Assembly (NCBI GenBank): GCA_035523875.1
Contig: DATKPY010000005.1
Span: 1-64,000 of the forward strand
Source of the DNA: JASHUC01 sp035523875
GTDB taxonomy: Bacteria; Pseudomonadota; Gammaproteobacteria; Steroidobacterales; Steroidobacteraceae
Length of the DNA stretch: 64,000 nt
Direction of reading: 5' to 3'
Position numbers and translations under genes: made by a program. How positions within the stretch are numbered: position 1 is the first letter of the stretch; the number at the start of each line of letters is the position of its first letter. The notes below the pieces were generated by a model. That model saw nothing but the letters and a program-made list of their open reading frames with translations. It ran no database searches and was not told the origin of the DNA. Of this stretch, positions 23,739 to 32,031 are shown piece after piece.

Positions 23739-24892
23739 GTGTGGCGCTCGGCGAAAGCCTTGAGCCGCGCCGCGGCGGCATCGAGCGTGGCGTCGCGCTT
23801 GGCGATGCACAGCCGCAGCACCTGAAGCGGTGGCGCGGTCTCGTAGAAGGCAGAGAGCGGGATGCTCGCGACGCCCGCCTCGGTCAGCAACCGCTCCGCA
23901 AAGGCCACGTCACCCGCGGGCGCGAGCGCGCTGAAATCGAGTAGCTGAAAGAACGTGCCTTGCGCCGCTGGGAGCTTGAAGGCCGTGCCAGCGAGTGCCG
24001 CGCGCAGTCGATCGCGTTTCAACTGGAAGAACCCGGCGAGCTCGCGCCAGACTGCGGGCTTCTCGGCCAAGTAGGCTGCGATCGCATGCTGCAGCGGGTG
24101 GGCAATACTGAACGTATTGAACTGGTGCACCTTGCGCAACTCGAGCGTGAGCGCGCGCGGCGCGACCGCATACCCGACCCTGAGCCCGGTCGCATGCAAT
24201 GTCTTGCCGAAGGAGAAGATCGCGAAGCTGCGTCGCGCGAGCTCGGGTATCTCGAGCACCGAGACGTGCCGGCGCCCATCGTACGTCACGTGCTCGTAGA
24301 CTTCGTCGGAGAGCACGATGATGTCGCGATCGCCGATGACCGCGGCGAGCGCGCGCAGATCCGCCGCACTCGCCATCGTGCAGGTCGGATTGTGCGGGCT
24401 ATTGATGATGAGGAGCCGCGTGCGCGCTCCGATCGCCGCGCGCACCGCGTCCCAGTCGTAGCAAAAGTCCGGCGGCCTAAGCGCGAGACGTATCGAGCGA
24501 CCTCCGGCGAGCCGTACCGCCGGCTCGTAGGAGTCGTAGGAGGGATCGAAGATCACGGTCTCATCGCCGGGAGCCACGATCGCCTGGATCGCCGAATAAA
24601 TGGCCTCGGTCGCCCCGAGCGTGATCGTCACCTGGGACTCGGGATCGATCGTCACCGCGTATGTCTCGGCGAGCTTGCGGGCGATGCGCTCGCGCAAGGC
24701 GACATGCCCCTCCATGGGCGCGTACTGGTTGTGCCCCTCCGCCATTGCGAGCGCGACGAGCTCGGTGAGCCGCGGATCGATCTCGTAATCCGGGAACCCC
24801 TGTCCGAGATTGAGCGCGCCCAGCTCGCGGGCACGGCGCGACATGACGGTGAAGATCGTCGTGCCGACATCGGGAAGCTTGCTGCGGAGCAT
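23735..24892 (-). CDS. Class I/II aminotransferase (methionine aminotransferase-like)
   Basis: A 385-residue fold-type-I aminotransferase: LNLGQGFPDYEIDPRL, NQYAPMEGHVALRERIA, TLGATEAIYSAIQAI, INSPHNPTCTM, LSDEVYEHVTYDG and the PLP Lys in FSFGKTLHATGLRVGY. The pattern resembles YbdL/kynurenine-aminotransferase-like enzymes that transaminate methionine and aromatic amino acids. ATG 24892 lies four bases after the stop of the glucokinase gene, with AGGGTAGGG upstream. The neighbouring gamma-synthase-type enzyme supports a role in methionine or 2-oxobutyrate handling. Confidence 0.88.
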   Translation of the reverse strand: MLRSKLPDVGTTIFTVMSRRARELGALNLGQGFPDYEIDPRLTELVALAMAEGHNQYAPMEGHVALRERIARKLAETYAVTIDPESQVTITLGATEAIYSAIQAIVAPGDETVIFDPSYDSYEPAVRLAGGRSIRLALRPPDFCYDWDAVRAAIGARTRLLIINSPHNPTCTMASAADLRALAAVIGDRDIIVLSDEVYEHVTYDGRRHVSVLEIPELARRSFAIFSFGKTLHATGLRVGYAVAPRALTLELRKVHQFNTFSIAHPLQHAIAAYLAEKPAVWRELAGFFQLKRDRLRAALAGTAFKLPAAQGTFFQLLDFSALAPAGDVAFAERLLTEAGVASIPLSAFYETAPPLQVLRLCIAKRDATLDAAAARLKAFAERHT

Positions 24893-24896
24893 GTCC

Positions 24897-25634
24897 CTAC
24901 CCTGCCGCGGCGAGCGCCGCGCCAACAACCCCCGCCTGCCCCGTGAACTGCGCCGCACGGATCTCCGCCGCGGCGCGCAGCAGGTGGGCGAACGCGCCAA
25001 AGTGCTCGGTGACCGCGCCGCCGAGAATGAACAGGTCAGGCCAGAAGAGGCTCTGCATGCGCTCGAGATAATCGTTGACGCGCTCGGCCCACGCGGGCCA
25101 GTCGAGCTTGAGCGCCGTGCGCACGTGGGCGGATGCCCACTTCTCGGCGTCCATGCCGTTTAACTCGAGGTGCCCGAGCTCGGTGTTGGGGAACAGCCGG
25201 CCCTCGATGAAGAGCGCCGAGCCGATCCCCGTGCCGAATGTGAGCATCACGACCGGCCCGAGTATCCCGCGACCGGCCCCGAAGCGCATCTCGGCGATGC
25301 CCGCCGCATCGGCGTCGTTCAGGAACGTGACCGGGCGGCCGAGCGCATGTGCGGCGAGCCCGGCACCGTCGGTCCCGATCCACGCGCGGTCGACGTTCGC
25401 CGCGGTGCGCACCGTGCCCGCCTTGACCACGCTCGGAAAGCACAGTCCGACGGGTCCGCTCGCAGGCAGCTGCGCGGCAAGCGCTGCGATGACGGGCATC
25501 AGCGCCTCGGGCGTGGAGGGTTGCGGAGTGGGCGCGGAGCGCAACTCGCCCGCGAGCCGGCCAGCCTCCACGTCCACGCAGCCCGCCTTGATCGAGGATC
25601 CTCCCACGTCGATGCCGAGAAGGATGCGCTCCAT
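24897..25634 (-). CDS. ppgK: Polyphosphate glucokinase (ROK family)
   Basis: A 245-residue ROK-family kinase of the PPGK type. It has GIDVGGSSIKAGCVD for phosphate binding, LCFPSVVKAGTVRTAANVD, FLNDADAAGIAEM with the catalytic Asp, LTFGTGIGSALF, FPNTELGHLELNG, and DLFILGGAVTEHF. The small size and missing Zn-cysteine box distinguish it from NagK/glucokinase ROK members and match polyphosphate-using glucokinase. It sits 14 bases after potI and 4 bases before the aminotransferase. This may be a transcriptional rather than metabolic association. Confidence 0.85.
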   Translation of the reverse strand: MERILLGIDVGGSSIKAGCVDVEAGRLAGELRSAPTPQPSTPEALMPVIAALAAQLPASGPVGLCFPSVVKAGTVRTAANVDRAWIGTDGAGLAAHALGRPVTFLNDADAAGIAEMRFGAGRGILGPVVMLTFGTGIGSALFIEGRLFPNTELGHLELNGMDAEKWASAHVRTALKLDWPAWAERVNDYLERMQSLFWPDLFILGGAVTEHFGAFAHLLRAAAEIRAAQFTGQAGVVGAALAAAG

Positions 25635-25648
25635 GATCGCGCTCAAGC

Positions 25649-26506
25649 TCACAGGTTGGCGGCGGCCGCGAGCTGCACGTCGTGCTCGCGGCGGCGCTCG
25701 CGGTAGCGGAGGGATGCGGTCGCGGTGGCGATCCCGAGTGAAACCGCGGCCACCATGAGCGTCGCGAGGGCATTCACGTCGGGACTTACCCCGAGCCGCA
25801 CCTTCGAGAAGATCACCATCGGCAAGGTGCTCGCGCCGGGGCCGGCGACAAACTGGGTGATGACGAGGTCGTCCCACGAGAGCGTGAACGCAAGCAGCCA
25901 CCCGGAGGCGACCGCCGGAAAGATGAGCGGCAGCGTGATGCGCCGGAATACCGTCGCAGGATGCGCGCCGAGATCCATCGCCGCCTCCTCGAGGGATCGG
26001 TCGAACCCGACGAGCCGCGACTGTACCACCACCGTCACGTACGCCATGCAGAAGGTGATATGCGCGAGCGCGATGGTGAAGGCGCCTAGACCGCGAGGCC
26101 AGCCGATCGCCTGCTCGAGCGCGACGAAGAGCAGCAGCAGCGCGAGTCCCGTGATCACCTCCGGCATGACGATCGGGGCGGTGATCATGCCGGAGAGGAG
26201 CGTGCGGCCACGGTACGGACCGAAGCGCGCGAGCGCGACGCCCGCGAGCGTGCCGAGCACAGCGGCGATCGTTGCCGCCGCGAAGGCGACGCGCAGTGAG
26301 AGCCAGGCAGCGTCGAGCACCTCGGGGTCCGCAAGGAGCGTTGCGTACCACCTGAGCGTCGGGGAGTGGGCGGTATCCCAGACGGTCACCAGGCGCGAGT
26401 TGTTGAACGAGAAGACGATCAGCGAGACGATCGGCGCGTACAGAAAAGCGAGCCCCGCAACGAGCATCGTGCGGGAGTAGGCTCCCGGAGAGCCCGGCGC
26501 TCTCAT
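25649..26506 (-). CDS. potI: Putrescine ABC transporter permease PotI
   Basis: A 285-residue inner-membrane permease of the spermidine/putrescine family. It has six predicted helices, with an N-terminal helix and YAPIVSLIVFSFNNSRL, the typical PotI/PotC opening. The EAA loop reads EEAAMDLGAHPATVFRRITLPLIFPA, which contacts the ATPase. It overlaps the potH stop by four bases (ATGA) and pairs with it as the heterodimeric channel. Gene order potF-G-H-I is that of E. coli. Confidence 0.93.
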   Translation of the reverse strand: MRAPGSPGAYSRTMLVAGLAFLYAPIVSLIVFSFNNSRLVTVWDTAHSPTLRWYATLLADPEVLDAAWLSLRVAFAAATIAAVLGTLAGVALARFGPYRGRTLLSGMITAPIVMPEVITGLALLLLFVALEQAIGWPRGLGAFTIALAHITFCMAYVTVVVQSRLVGFDRSLEEAAMDLGAHPATVFRRITLPLIFPAVASGWLLAFTLSWDDLVITQFVAGPGASTLPMVIFSKVRLGVSPDVNALATLMVAAVSLGIATATASLRYRERRREHDVQLAAAANL

Positions 26507-27405
26507 GGGCTCGACTCCAGCTCGCGCCGCTCGAAGCGCTGCAGCAGCATGATCGGCACGACGAGCAGCACCAGCATCACGATTGCGACCGCGCTCGCGA
26601 CCGGCCAGTCGCGATTTTCGAAGAACTCATCCCACAGCACCCGTCCGATCATGAGCTGATCGGTGCGGCCGAGGAGCGAGGGCACGACGTACTCGCCTAC
26701 GGCCGGTATGAACACGAGTAGCGCACCGGCGGCGATGCCCGGTACCGACTGCGGCAGCGTGATGCGCAGGAAGGCCGTCGCCGGATGCGCGCCGAGATCG
26801 GCCGCGGCCTCGAGAAGCGTCGCATCGTGCTTCTCGAGGTTCGCGTAGAGCGGCAGGATCATGAACGGCAGGTAGGAGTACACGATGCCCACGTACACGG
26901 CGAAGTCGGTCTGCAGCATCACGAGCGGCTGATGGATGAGGCCCAAGTAGATGAGAATATTGTTGATGACGCCGTCGCTCTTCAGCAAGCCGATCCACGC
27001 ATAGACCCGCAGCAGGAACGACGTCCAGAAGGGCAGCACCACGAGCATGAGGAGCGCGGTGCGGCGCGCGGGCGGCGCGCGGGCGATCGCGTACGCCATC
27101 GGATAGCCGATGAGCAGGCAAGCGAGCGTCGAGACCGCCGCGACCTTGATCGAGTACAGAAACGCGCTCGCGTAGAGCGGATCGGTGAACAGGTAGCGGT
27201 AGTTGCCGAGGTGCAGCTGCGGCACGGGAAGGTGCCGGCGCCACTCGAGGAGCGGTGCGAACGGCGGCACCGCGAGCTCCATCTGCGAGAAGGAGATCTT
27301 GAGCACGATCAGGAACGGCACGAGGAAGAGGACGAGGAGCCACCCCGTCGGGATCCCCGCGACGAGCCGCCTGCCCACCTTGCTCACCGCGCGCGCCACG
27401 GCCAT
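26503..27405 (-). CDS. potH: Putrescine ABC transporter permease PotH
   Basis: A 300-residue permease with six helices. The N-terminal WLLVLFLVPFLIVLKISFSQ is typical of PotB/PotH. A long periplasmic segment contains LGNYRYLFTDPLYASAFLYS, and the EAA loop reads LLEAAADLGAHPATAFLRITLPQ. It starts 4 bases after the potG stop and overlaps potI. Import of putrescine or related polyamines is expected, and the neighbouring puuA/puuD genes support this. Confidence 0.93.
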   Translation of the reverse strand: MAVARAVSKVGRRLVAGIPTGWLLVLFLVPFLIVLKISFSQMELAVPPFAPLLEWRRHLPVPQLHLGNYRYLFTDPLYASAFLYSIKVAAVSTLACLLIGYPMAYAIARAPPARRTALLMLVVLPFWTSFLLRVYAWIGLLKSDGVINNILIYLGLIHQPLVMLQTDFAVYVGIVYSYLPFMILPLYANLEKHDATLLEAAADLGAHPATAFLRITLPQSVPGIAAGALLVFIPAVGEYVVPSLLGRTDQLMIGRVLWDEFFENRDWPVASAVAIVMLVLLVVPIMLLQRFERRELESSP

Positions 27406-27409
27406 GCTC

Positions 27410-28555
27410 CTATTCCCTGAGCACGACCGGGCTCGTTGCGCGCCAGCTCAAGCGCACGCGATCCTCGCGCATGATGCGCCGTGCGCCAGGCTGCGCGACG
27501 TTCGGCCGCGTGACCCGCAGCGTCCGTCCCGACCCGATCGCCACCAGGTACACGGACATCTCGCCCATGTAGCCCACCTCCTTGACGACCCCCTCGAGCC
27601 GAGTGCGGCCGTCCGCGGGCGCATCCGCCGCGGCGTGCGGCTCGATGTCGATCCGCTCGGGACGGACCGCGACCCAGACGAGCGCACCGTGCGAGGGAGT
27701 CACGGCGCCGGCCTCGGCGTGCGGACGCACCACGCGGATCGCGCCTCCGAGCTCGGCGCATTCGATCGTGTGGCAACCGTCCTGCGACTCGAGCGCGCGG
27801 CCCTCGAACAGATTGACCGAGCCGATGAAGTCGGCGACGAAGCGCGTCGCCGGGGCCTCGTAGATCTCCGCGGGCGTGCCCACCTGTACGATGCGCCCGC
27901 GGTTCATCACGCCCATGCGCGAGGCGAGCGTCATCGCCTCCTGCTGGTCGTGCGTCACGACCACGAAGGTGACGCCGAGGCGCGCGTGGATGGCGAGCAG
28001 CTCGAACTGCGTGTGCTCGCGCAGCTTTCGATCGAGCGCCGCGAGCGGCTCATCGAGCAGAAGAAGCTTCGGGCGCTTGACGAGCGCGCGGGCGAGCGCC
28101 ACGCGCTGTCGCTGGCCCCCGGAGAGCTGATGCGGCTTGCGCAGCGCATACGGCGTCATCCTCACGATCTCCAGGATCTCCCCGACCCGCCGCTTGATCT
28201 CCTCGCGCCCGAGCCGCTCCTGCTCCAGCCCAAAGGCGACGTTCTTCTCGACGCTCATGTGCGGAAAGAGCGCGTACGACTGGAACATCATGTTGACGGG
28301 TCGCCGGTGCGGCGGAATCGCGCTCATGTCCTCGCCGTCGAGATAGATGCGGCCGGCGCCCGGGCTCTCGAATCCCGCGAGCAGTCGCAAGAGCGTGGTT
28401 TTGCCCGAGCCCGAGCCGCCGAGCAGGCAGAAAATCTCCCCGCGGTGGATCTCGAGCGACACATCGTCCACGGCGGGGAAGTCCCCGAACCGCTTGCTCA
28501 GATGCTCGATGCGCACGTAGGCATCGCGCGGACTCCCCTGGGTCGACACGCTCAC
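27410..28555 (-). CDS. potG: Putrescine ABC transporter ATP-binding protein PotG
   Basis: A 381-residue ABC ATPase: Walker A GGSGSGKTT, Q-loop FQSYALFPHM, signature LSGGQRQRVALARAL, Walker B LLLLDEPLAALD and H-loop VVVTHDQQEAMTLA. The C-terminal TOBE-type domain (ERIDIEPHAA; GEMSVYLVAIGSGRTLRVT) is that of the PotA/PotG group. GTG 28555 is used because it overlaps the potF stop by four bases (GTGA); an in-frame ATG at 28579 lies inside potF. Confidence 0.94.
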   Translation of the reverse strand: MSVSTQGSPRDAYVRIEHLSKRFGDFPAVDDVSLEIHRGEIFCLLGGSGSGKTTLLRLLAGFESPGAGRIYLDGEDMSAIPPHRRPVNMMFQSYALFPHMSVEKNVAFGLEQERLGREEIKRRVGEILEIVRMTPYALRKPHQLSGGQRQRVALARALVKRPKLLLLDEPLAALDRKLREHTQFELLAIHARLGVTFVVVTHDQQEAMTLASRMGVMNRGRIVQVGTPAEIYEAPATRFVADFIGSVNLFEGRALESQDGCHTIECAELGGAIRVVRPHAEAGAVTPSHGALVWVAVRPERIDIEPHAAADAPADGRTRLEGVVKEVGYMGEMSVYLVAIGSGRTLRVTRPNVAQPGARRIMREDRVRLSWRATSPVVLRE

Positions 28556-29718
28556 TCGCCGGTCTTGAAGCGCGTCCACATGCGGTTGAGGAGGCGCGTG
28601 AACTCCGCGGACTTCGCCCGTTCCGGGGTGAGCCGCGCGAGCACCTGCGGCGGCGGATAGATGCCGGGATCGTCCCGCACGCTGGGCGCGAGCAGCGGGA
28701 GCGATGCCGCGACGCCATTTGCGTACTTGACGAGGTTCGAGTTGCGCGCGGCCACATCCGGACGCAGCAGGTAGTTGATGAACAGGTGCGCATTCCTCGG
28801 GTGCGGCGCGTCCGCGGGAATCGCGAGCATGTCGAAATTGCGAATGGCCCCCTCCCGCGGAATGGAGTAGCCGAGATCGAGGTTCTTCCCGGCCTCGTGC
28901 GCTCGATCCCGCGCCTGCTTCACGTCGCCGGACCAGCCGAGCGCGAGGCAGATCTCGCCGTTCGCGAGATCGTCGATGTAGCGGGAGGAGTGCACGTAGC
29001 GGATGTACGGCCGGATGGCGAGCAGCACCTTCTCGGCCGCGGCGAGGTCATCCGCAGACTGGCTGTTCGGGTCCTTGCCGAGGTAGATGAGGACCGTTCC
29101 CACCACCTCCGAGGGCGCATCGAGGATCGAGACCCCGCAGTCCTTGAACTTCGAGACCACCTGCGGATCGTAGAGCATCCGCCAGCTGTCGAGCGGTGCG
29201 TCCGGCATGCGCGCGCGTATTTTCGCGCGATCGTAGCCCGGACCCGAGGTGATCCACATGTAATCGACGCCGTACTGGTTACCCGGGTCGTAGAGTGCGG
29301 TCGCGCGGGCAACCTCCGGATCGATGTTCTTCAAGTTCGGCAGCAGCGCCTTGTCGAGCCGCTGGTAGACACCCGCCTTGATCTGGCGCTCGAGGAACGG
29401 CCCCGAAGGAACCACCACGTCATAGCCCGTATGCCCCGTCAGGAGCTTGGTCTCGAGCACCTCGTTCGAGTCGTAGACGTCGTAGTTGACCTTGATCCCA
29501 TATTCCTTCTCGAAGGCGGTGATGACGGCGGGGTCGATGTAATCGGACCAGTTGTAGACATTGACGATCCTCTCGGCGTCCGTCGCCCCGGCGCGCGCGC
29601 CCGCCGCGGCGCTCGCGCCGCCAGCCGAGGGGCCGGAGCCGGAGCAGCCGCCCGCCACGCACGCCGCAAGGGCGGCGAGAACCGCGGCCGCGTTGCGCAG
29701 ACGATGCGGGAGGCTCAC
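28552..29718 (-). CDS. potF: Putrescine ABC transporter periplasmic binding protein PotF
   Basis: About 388 residues. A lipoprotein-like signal ends in CVAGGC. It is followed by the spermidine/putrescine-binding fold: VNVYNWSDYIDPAVITAFEK, YDVYDSNEVLETKLLTG, DVVVPSGPFLERQ, GVDYMWITSGPGYD and LGWSGDVKQARDRA. The WSDY, W-in-GWSGD and related aromatic/acidic residues are those that cage the diamine in PotF. Two close GTG starts (29727, 29718) are possible; 29718 has GAGGTGA upstream. It follows puuA by 10 bases, so catabolism and uptake are co-transcribed. Confidence 0.92.
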   Translation of the reverse strand: MSLPHRLRNAAAVLAALAACVAGGCSGSGPSAGGASAAAGARAGATDAERIVNVYNWSDYIDPAVITAFEKEYGIKVNYDVYDSNEVLETKLLTGHTGYDVVVPSGPFLERQIKAGVYQRLDKALLPNLKNIDPEVARATALYDPGNQYGVDYMWITSGPGYDRAKIRARMPDAPLDSWRMLYDPQVVSKFKDCGVSILDAPSEVVGTVLIYLGKDPNSQSADDLAAAEKVLLAIRPYIRYVHSSRYIDDLANGEICLALGWSGDVKQARDRAHEAGKNLDLGYSIPREGAIRNFDMLAIPADAPHPRNAHLFINYLLRPDVAARNSNLVKYANGVAASLPLLAPSVRDDPGIYPPPQVLARLTPERAKSAEFTRLLNRMWTRFKTGE

Positions 29719-29728
29719 CTCGCTCACC

Positions 29729-31069
29729 TCAGACGTTGAGCAGCAGGTGCTCGCGTTCCCAGGAGCTGATGACCTGGAGAAACACCTCGTACTCGGCTTG
29801 CTTGACGATCGTGAAGGCGGCGACGAACGTCTCCCCGAGAAGCTCGACGAGCGGCTCGCTCGCCTTGAGCTCGCGCAGCGCCTCATCGAGGCTGCGGGGC
29901 AGCCCGAAGGGCAGATCGTGCGCGCTGCCGGTGATGGGATCGGAGGGCTGCAGCCCCTCGACCATGCCGAGATATCCGCATGCGAGCGACGCGGCGATCG
30001 CGATGTAGGGGTTCGCGTCGGCGCCCGCGCACCGATTCTCCACGCGCCGTGCATCGGGGCTCGACATCGGCACGCGCAGGCCCGCCGTGCGATTGTCGTA
30101 GCCCCAGTGCATGTTGATCGGCGCCGTCTGGTAGCGCGTGAGCCGCCGGTAGGAATTCACATTCGGACAGAAGAGCGCCATCGCGGCGGGGAGATAGCGC
30201 TGCAGTCCCGCGATGTGCGAGAAGAAAAGCGGGGTCGGCGTTCCATCGGCGCCGGAGAAGACGTTCTTGCGGGTCTTGCGATCCACCACGCTCTGATGGA
30301 TGTGCATGGCGCTGCCGGGCTCCTTGGCGTGGGGCTTCGCCATGAACGTCGCGTACATCTTGTGGCGCATCGCCGCCTCGCGCGCCGTGCGCTTGAAGAG
30401 GAACGCCTGATCGGCAAGATCGAGCGGATGCCCGTGGATGAGATTGATCTCCATCTGCGCCGGTCCGTCCTCGTGGATCAGCGTGTCGATCTCGATGTCC
30501 TCCTCCTCGCAGAACTGATAGATGTCGTCGAAGAGCGGATCGAACTCGTTCACCGCCGCGATGCTGTAGGACTGGCGGCCCGGCTCGGCGCGCCCGGAGC
30601 GGCCGATCGGGGGCTTGAGCGGGTAGTCGGCGTCCGTGTTCGGCTCGACTAAGTAGAACTCGAGCTCCGGGGCGACGATCGGCTCCCAGCCACGCTGCGC
30701 GTAGAGCTCGATGACGTTCCGCAGGACGTGGCGCGGGGCCATCGATACGCGCCGGCCGTCGGCGTAGAAGCAGTCGTGAATCACCTGTGCGGTCGGCTCC
30801 GCGGCCCACGGCACGCGGCGCACCGACTTCGCATCCGCCTTGAGCACGATGTCGATCTCCGCCGGGCTCATCGCATCGCCGGTCTGCGTCGGATAGTCCC
30901 CCGTGACCGTCTGCAGGAAAATACTCTCCGGCAGCCGCATGCCCTCGTCCTCGGCGAATTTCTCCGCGGGCATGATCTTGCCGCGGGCGATGCCGGCCAT
31001 GTCGGGGATGATCGCCTCGACCTCGTCGATGCTGTGATCGCGGAAGAACTGCTGGATGTCACTCGGCAT
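29729..31069 (-). CDS. puuA: Gamma-glutamylputrescine synthetase (glutamine synthetase family)
   Basis: A 446-residue type-I glutamine-synthetase-fold ligase. Sequence marks are EAIIPDMAGIARGKIMPAEK, the catalytic core EDGPAQMEINLIHGHPLDLAD, GSAMHIHQSV, SYRRLTRYQTAPINMHWGYD, and RVENRCAGADANPYIAIAAS. The PuuA-like N-terminus and immediate linkage to puuD and pot genes support ATP-dependent gamma-glutamylation of putrescine, the first step of the Puu pathway. GGAAGGTG precedes the ATG. It lies 3 bases after the puuD stop. Confidence 0.92.
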   Translation of the reverse strand: MPSDIQQFFRDHSIDEVEAIIPDMAGIARGKIMPAEKFAEDEGMRLPESIFLQTVTGDYPTQTGDAMSPAEIDIVLKADAKSVRRVPWAAEPTAQVIHDCFYADGRRVSMAPRHVLRNVIELYAQRGWEPIVAPELEFYLVEPNTDADYPLKPPIGRSGRAEPGRQSYSIAAVNEFDPLFDDIYQFCEEEDIEIDTLIHEDGPAQMEINLIHGHPLDLADQAFLFKRTAREAAMRHKMYATFMAKPHAKEPGSAMHIHQSVVDRKTRKNVFSGADGTPTPLFFSHIAGLQRYLPAAMALFCPNVNSYRRLTRYQTAPINMHWGYDNRTAGLRVPMSSPDARRVENRCAGADANPYIAIAASLACGYLGMVEGLQPSDPITGSAHDLPFGLPRSLDEALRELKASEPLVELLGETFVAAFTIVKQAEYEVFLQVISSWEREHLLLNV

Positions 31070-31072
31070 GCT

Positions 31073-31831
31073 TCACCTTCCGTCCGCAGCGCGCTCGCGG
31101 CTCGCGGCGCCGAAGGCGGCGAAGAGCGCGCGTGAGAAGGAGTTGCTCATCACCTTCCACTCCGGGTGCCACTGCACGGCGAGCGCGAACCGCGGCGCGC
31201 CGCGCACGCGGAACGCCTCGATCAGGCCGTCCGGGGCGCGCGCCTCGACGATGAGCTCGCTCCCGAGCCGCTCCACGCCCTGCGAGTGGAGCGAGTTCAC
31301 CCGCACCCGATCCGATCCGGCGAGCTCGCGCAGCAGCCCGCCGCGCTCGAGGGTGACATCGTGCGCCGGCCCGTACTGCTCCTCGAGCGCGAGCGACTCG
31401 TCGTCGCGGTGATCGAGCAGGCCCGCGACCTCGTGCACCTTCTGGTGAAGCGTTCCGCCGAACGCGACATTCATCTCCTGGAAACCGCGGCAGATGCCGA
31501 GCACGGGAATCCCGCGGTGCACGGCCTTCGGGATGAGCGCAAGGGTCGTCGCGTCGCGGTGCGGGTCGTGCAGAGTGCCCGGGCTGCTTGCCTCGCCCCG
31601 ATAGTGCTGCGGCTCGACGTTCGAGGGACTGCCCGTGAAGAGAACGCCGTCGACGTGCTCGAGGACCGCATCGATGTCGAGCTCCTCCCCGAGCGAGGGA
31701 ACGAGCAGAGGCAGCGCGCCCGCGGCATCCACCACCGCTCGGATATATTTCTCCCCGACGGCGTGAAAGGGATGCTTGCCGATCATGCGCCGGTCGGCGG
31801 GAAGCCCGATCACGGGTCGGCGGTCGGTCAT
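31073..31831 (-). CDS. puuD: Gamma-glutamyl-GABA hydrolase (class I glutamine amidotransferase-like)
   Basis: A 252-residue peptidase C26 enzyme cleaving gamma-glutamyl-GABA to GABA and glutamate. The nucleophile Cys is in PVLGICRGFQEMNVAFGG and the catalytic His/Glu in ALAVQWHPEW. VNSLHSQGV and LFTGSPSNVEP are further family marks. ATG 31831 begins the fold (MTDRRPVIGLPADRR). It is the first gene of the long minus-strand operon. Its promoter must lie in the 200-base gap shared with divergent puuB. Confidence 0.93.
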   Translation of the reverse strand: MTDRRPVIGLPADRRMIGKHPFHAVGEKYIRAVVDAAGALPLLVPSLGEELDIDAVLEHVDGVLFTGSPSNVEPQHYRGEASSPGTLHDPHRDATTLALIPKAVHRGIPVLGICRGFQEMNVAFGGTLHQKVHEVAGLLDHRDDESLALEEQYGPAHDVTLERGGLLRELAGSDRVRVNSLHSQGVERLGSELIVEARAPDGLIEAFRVRGAPRFALAVQWHPEWKVMSNSFSRALFAAFGAASRERAADGR

Positions 31832-32031
31832 ATGGCGGTGCGGCGGAGCGTCATGCGTCCATTGCGCCCCCGGGCGGCTCGTTCCCGGTGCGCCCTTCAG
31901 CTGAGCGGCGAGGCGTATTATTACACCACAGCTCGGCCCTCTACGGCGCGCCGGCGCCAAGCGGGCACGATCACGCCCGGGTCGGCGCCGTTGGGCGAAG
32001 TTCGGCCCAGAACTCCGCTTACAATGGGCGG

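Noticed and set aside
27203..28660. Plus-strand frame of 485 codons over potG
   Set aside because: It is the reverse-complement shadow of potG, which has every ABC ATPase motif. The frame's sequence is Arg/His/Glu-rich and without domains.
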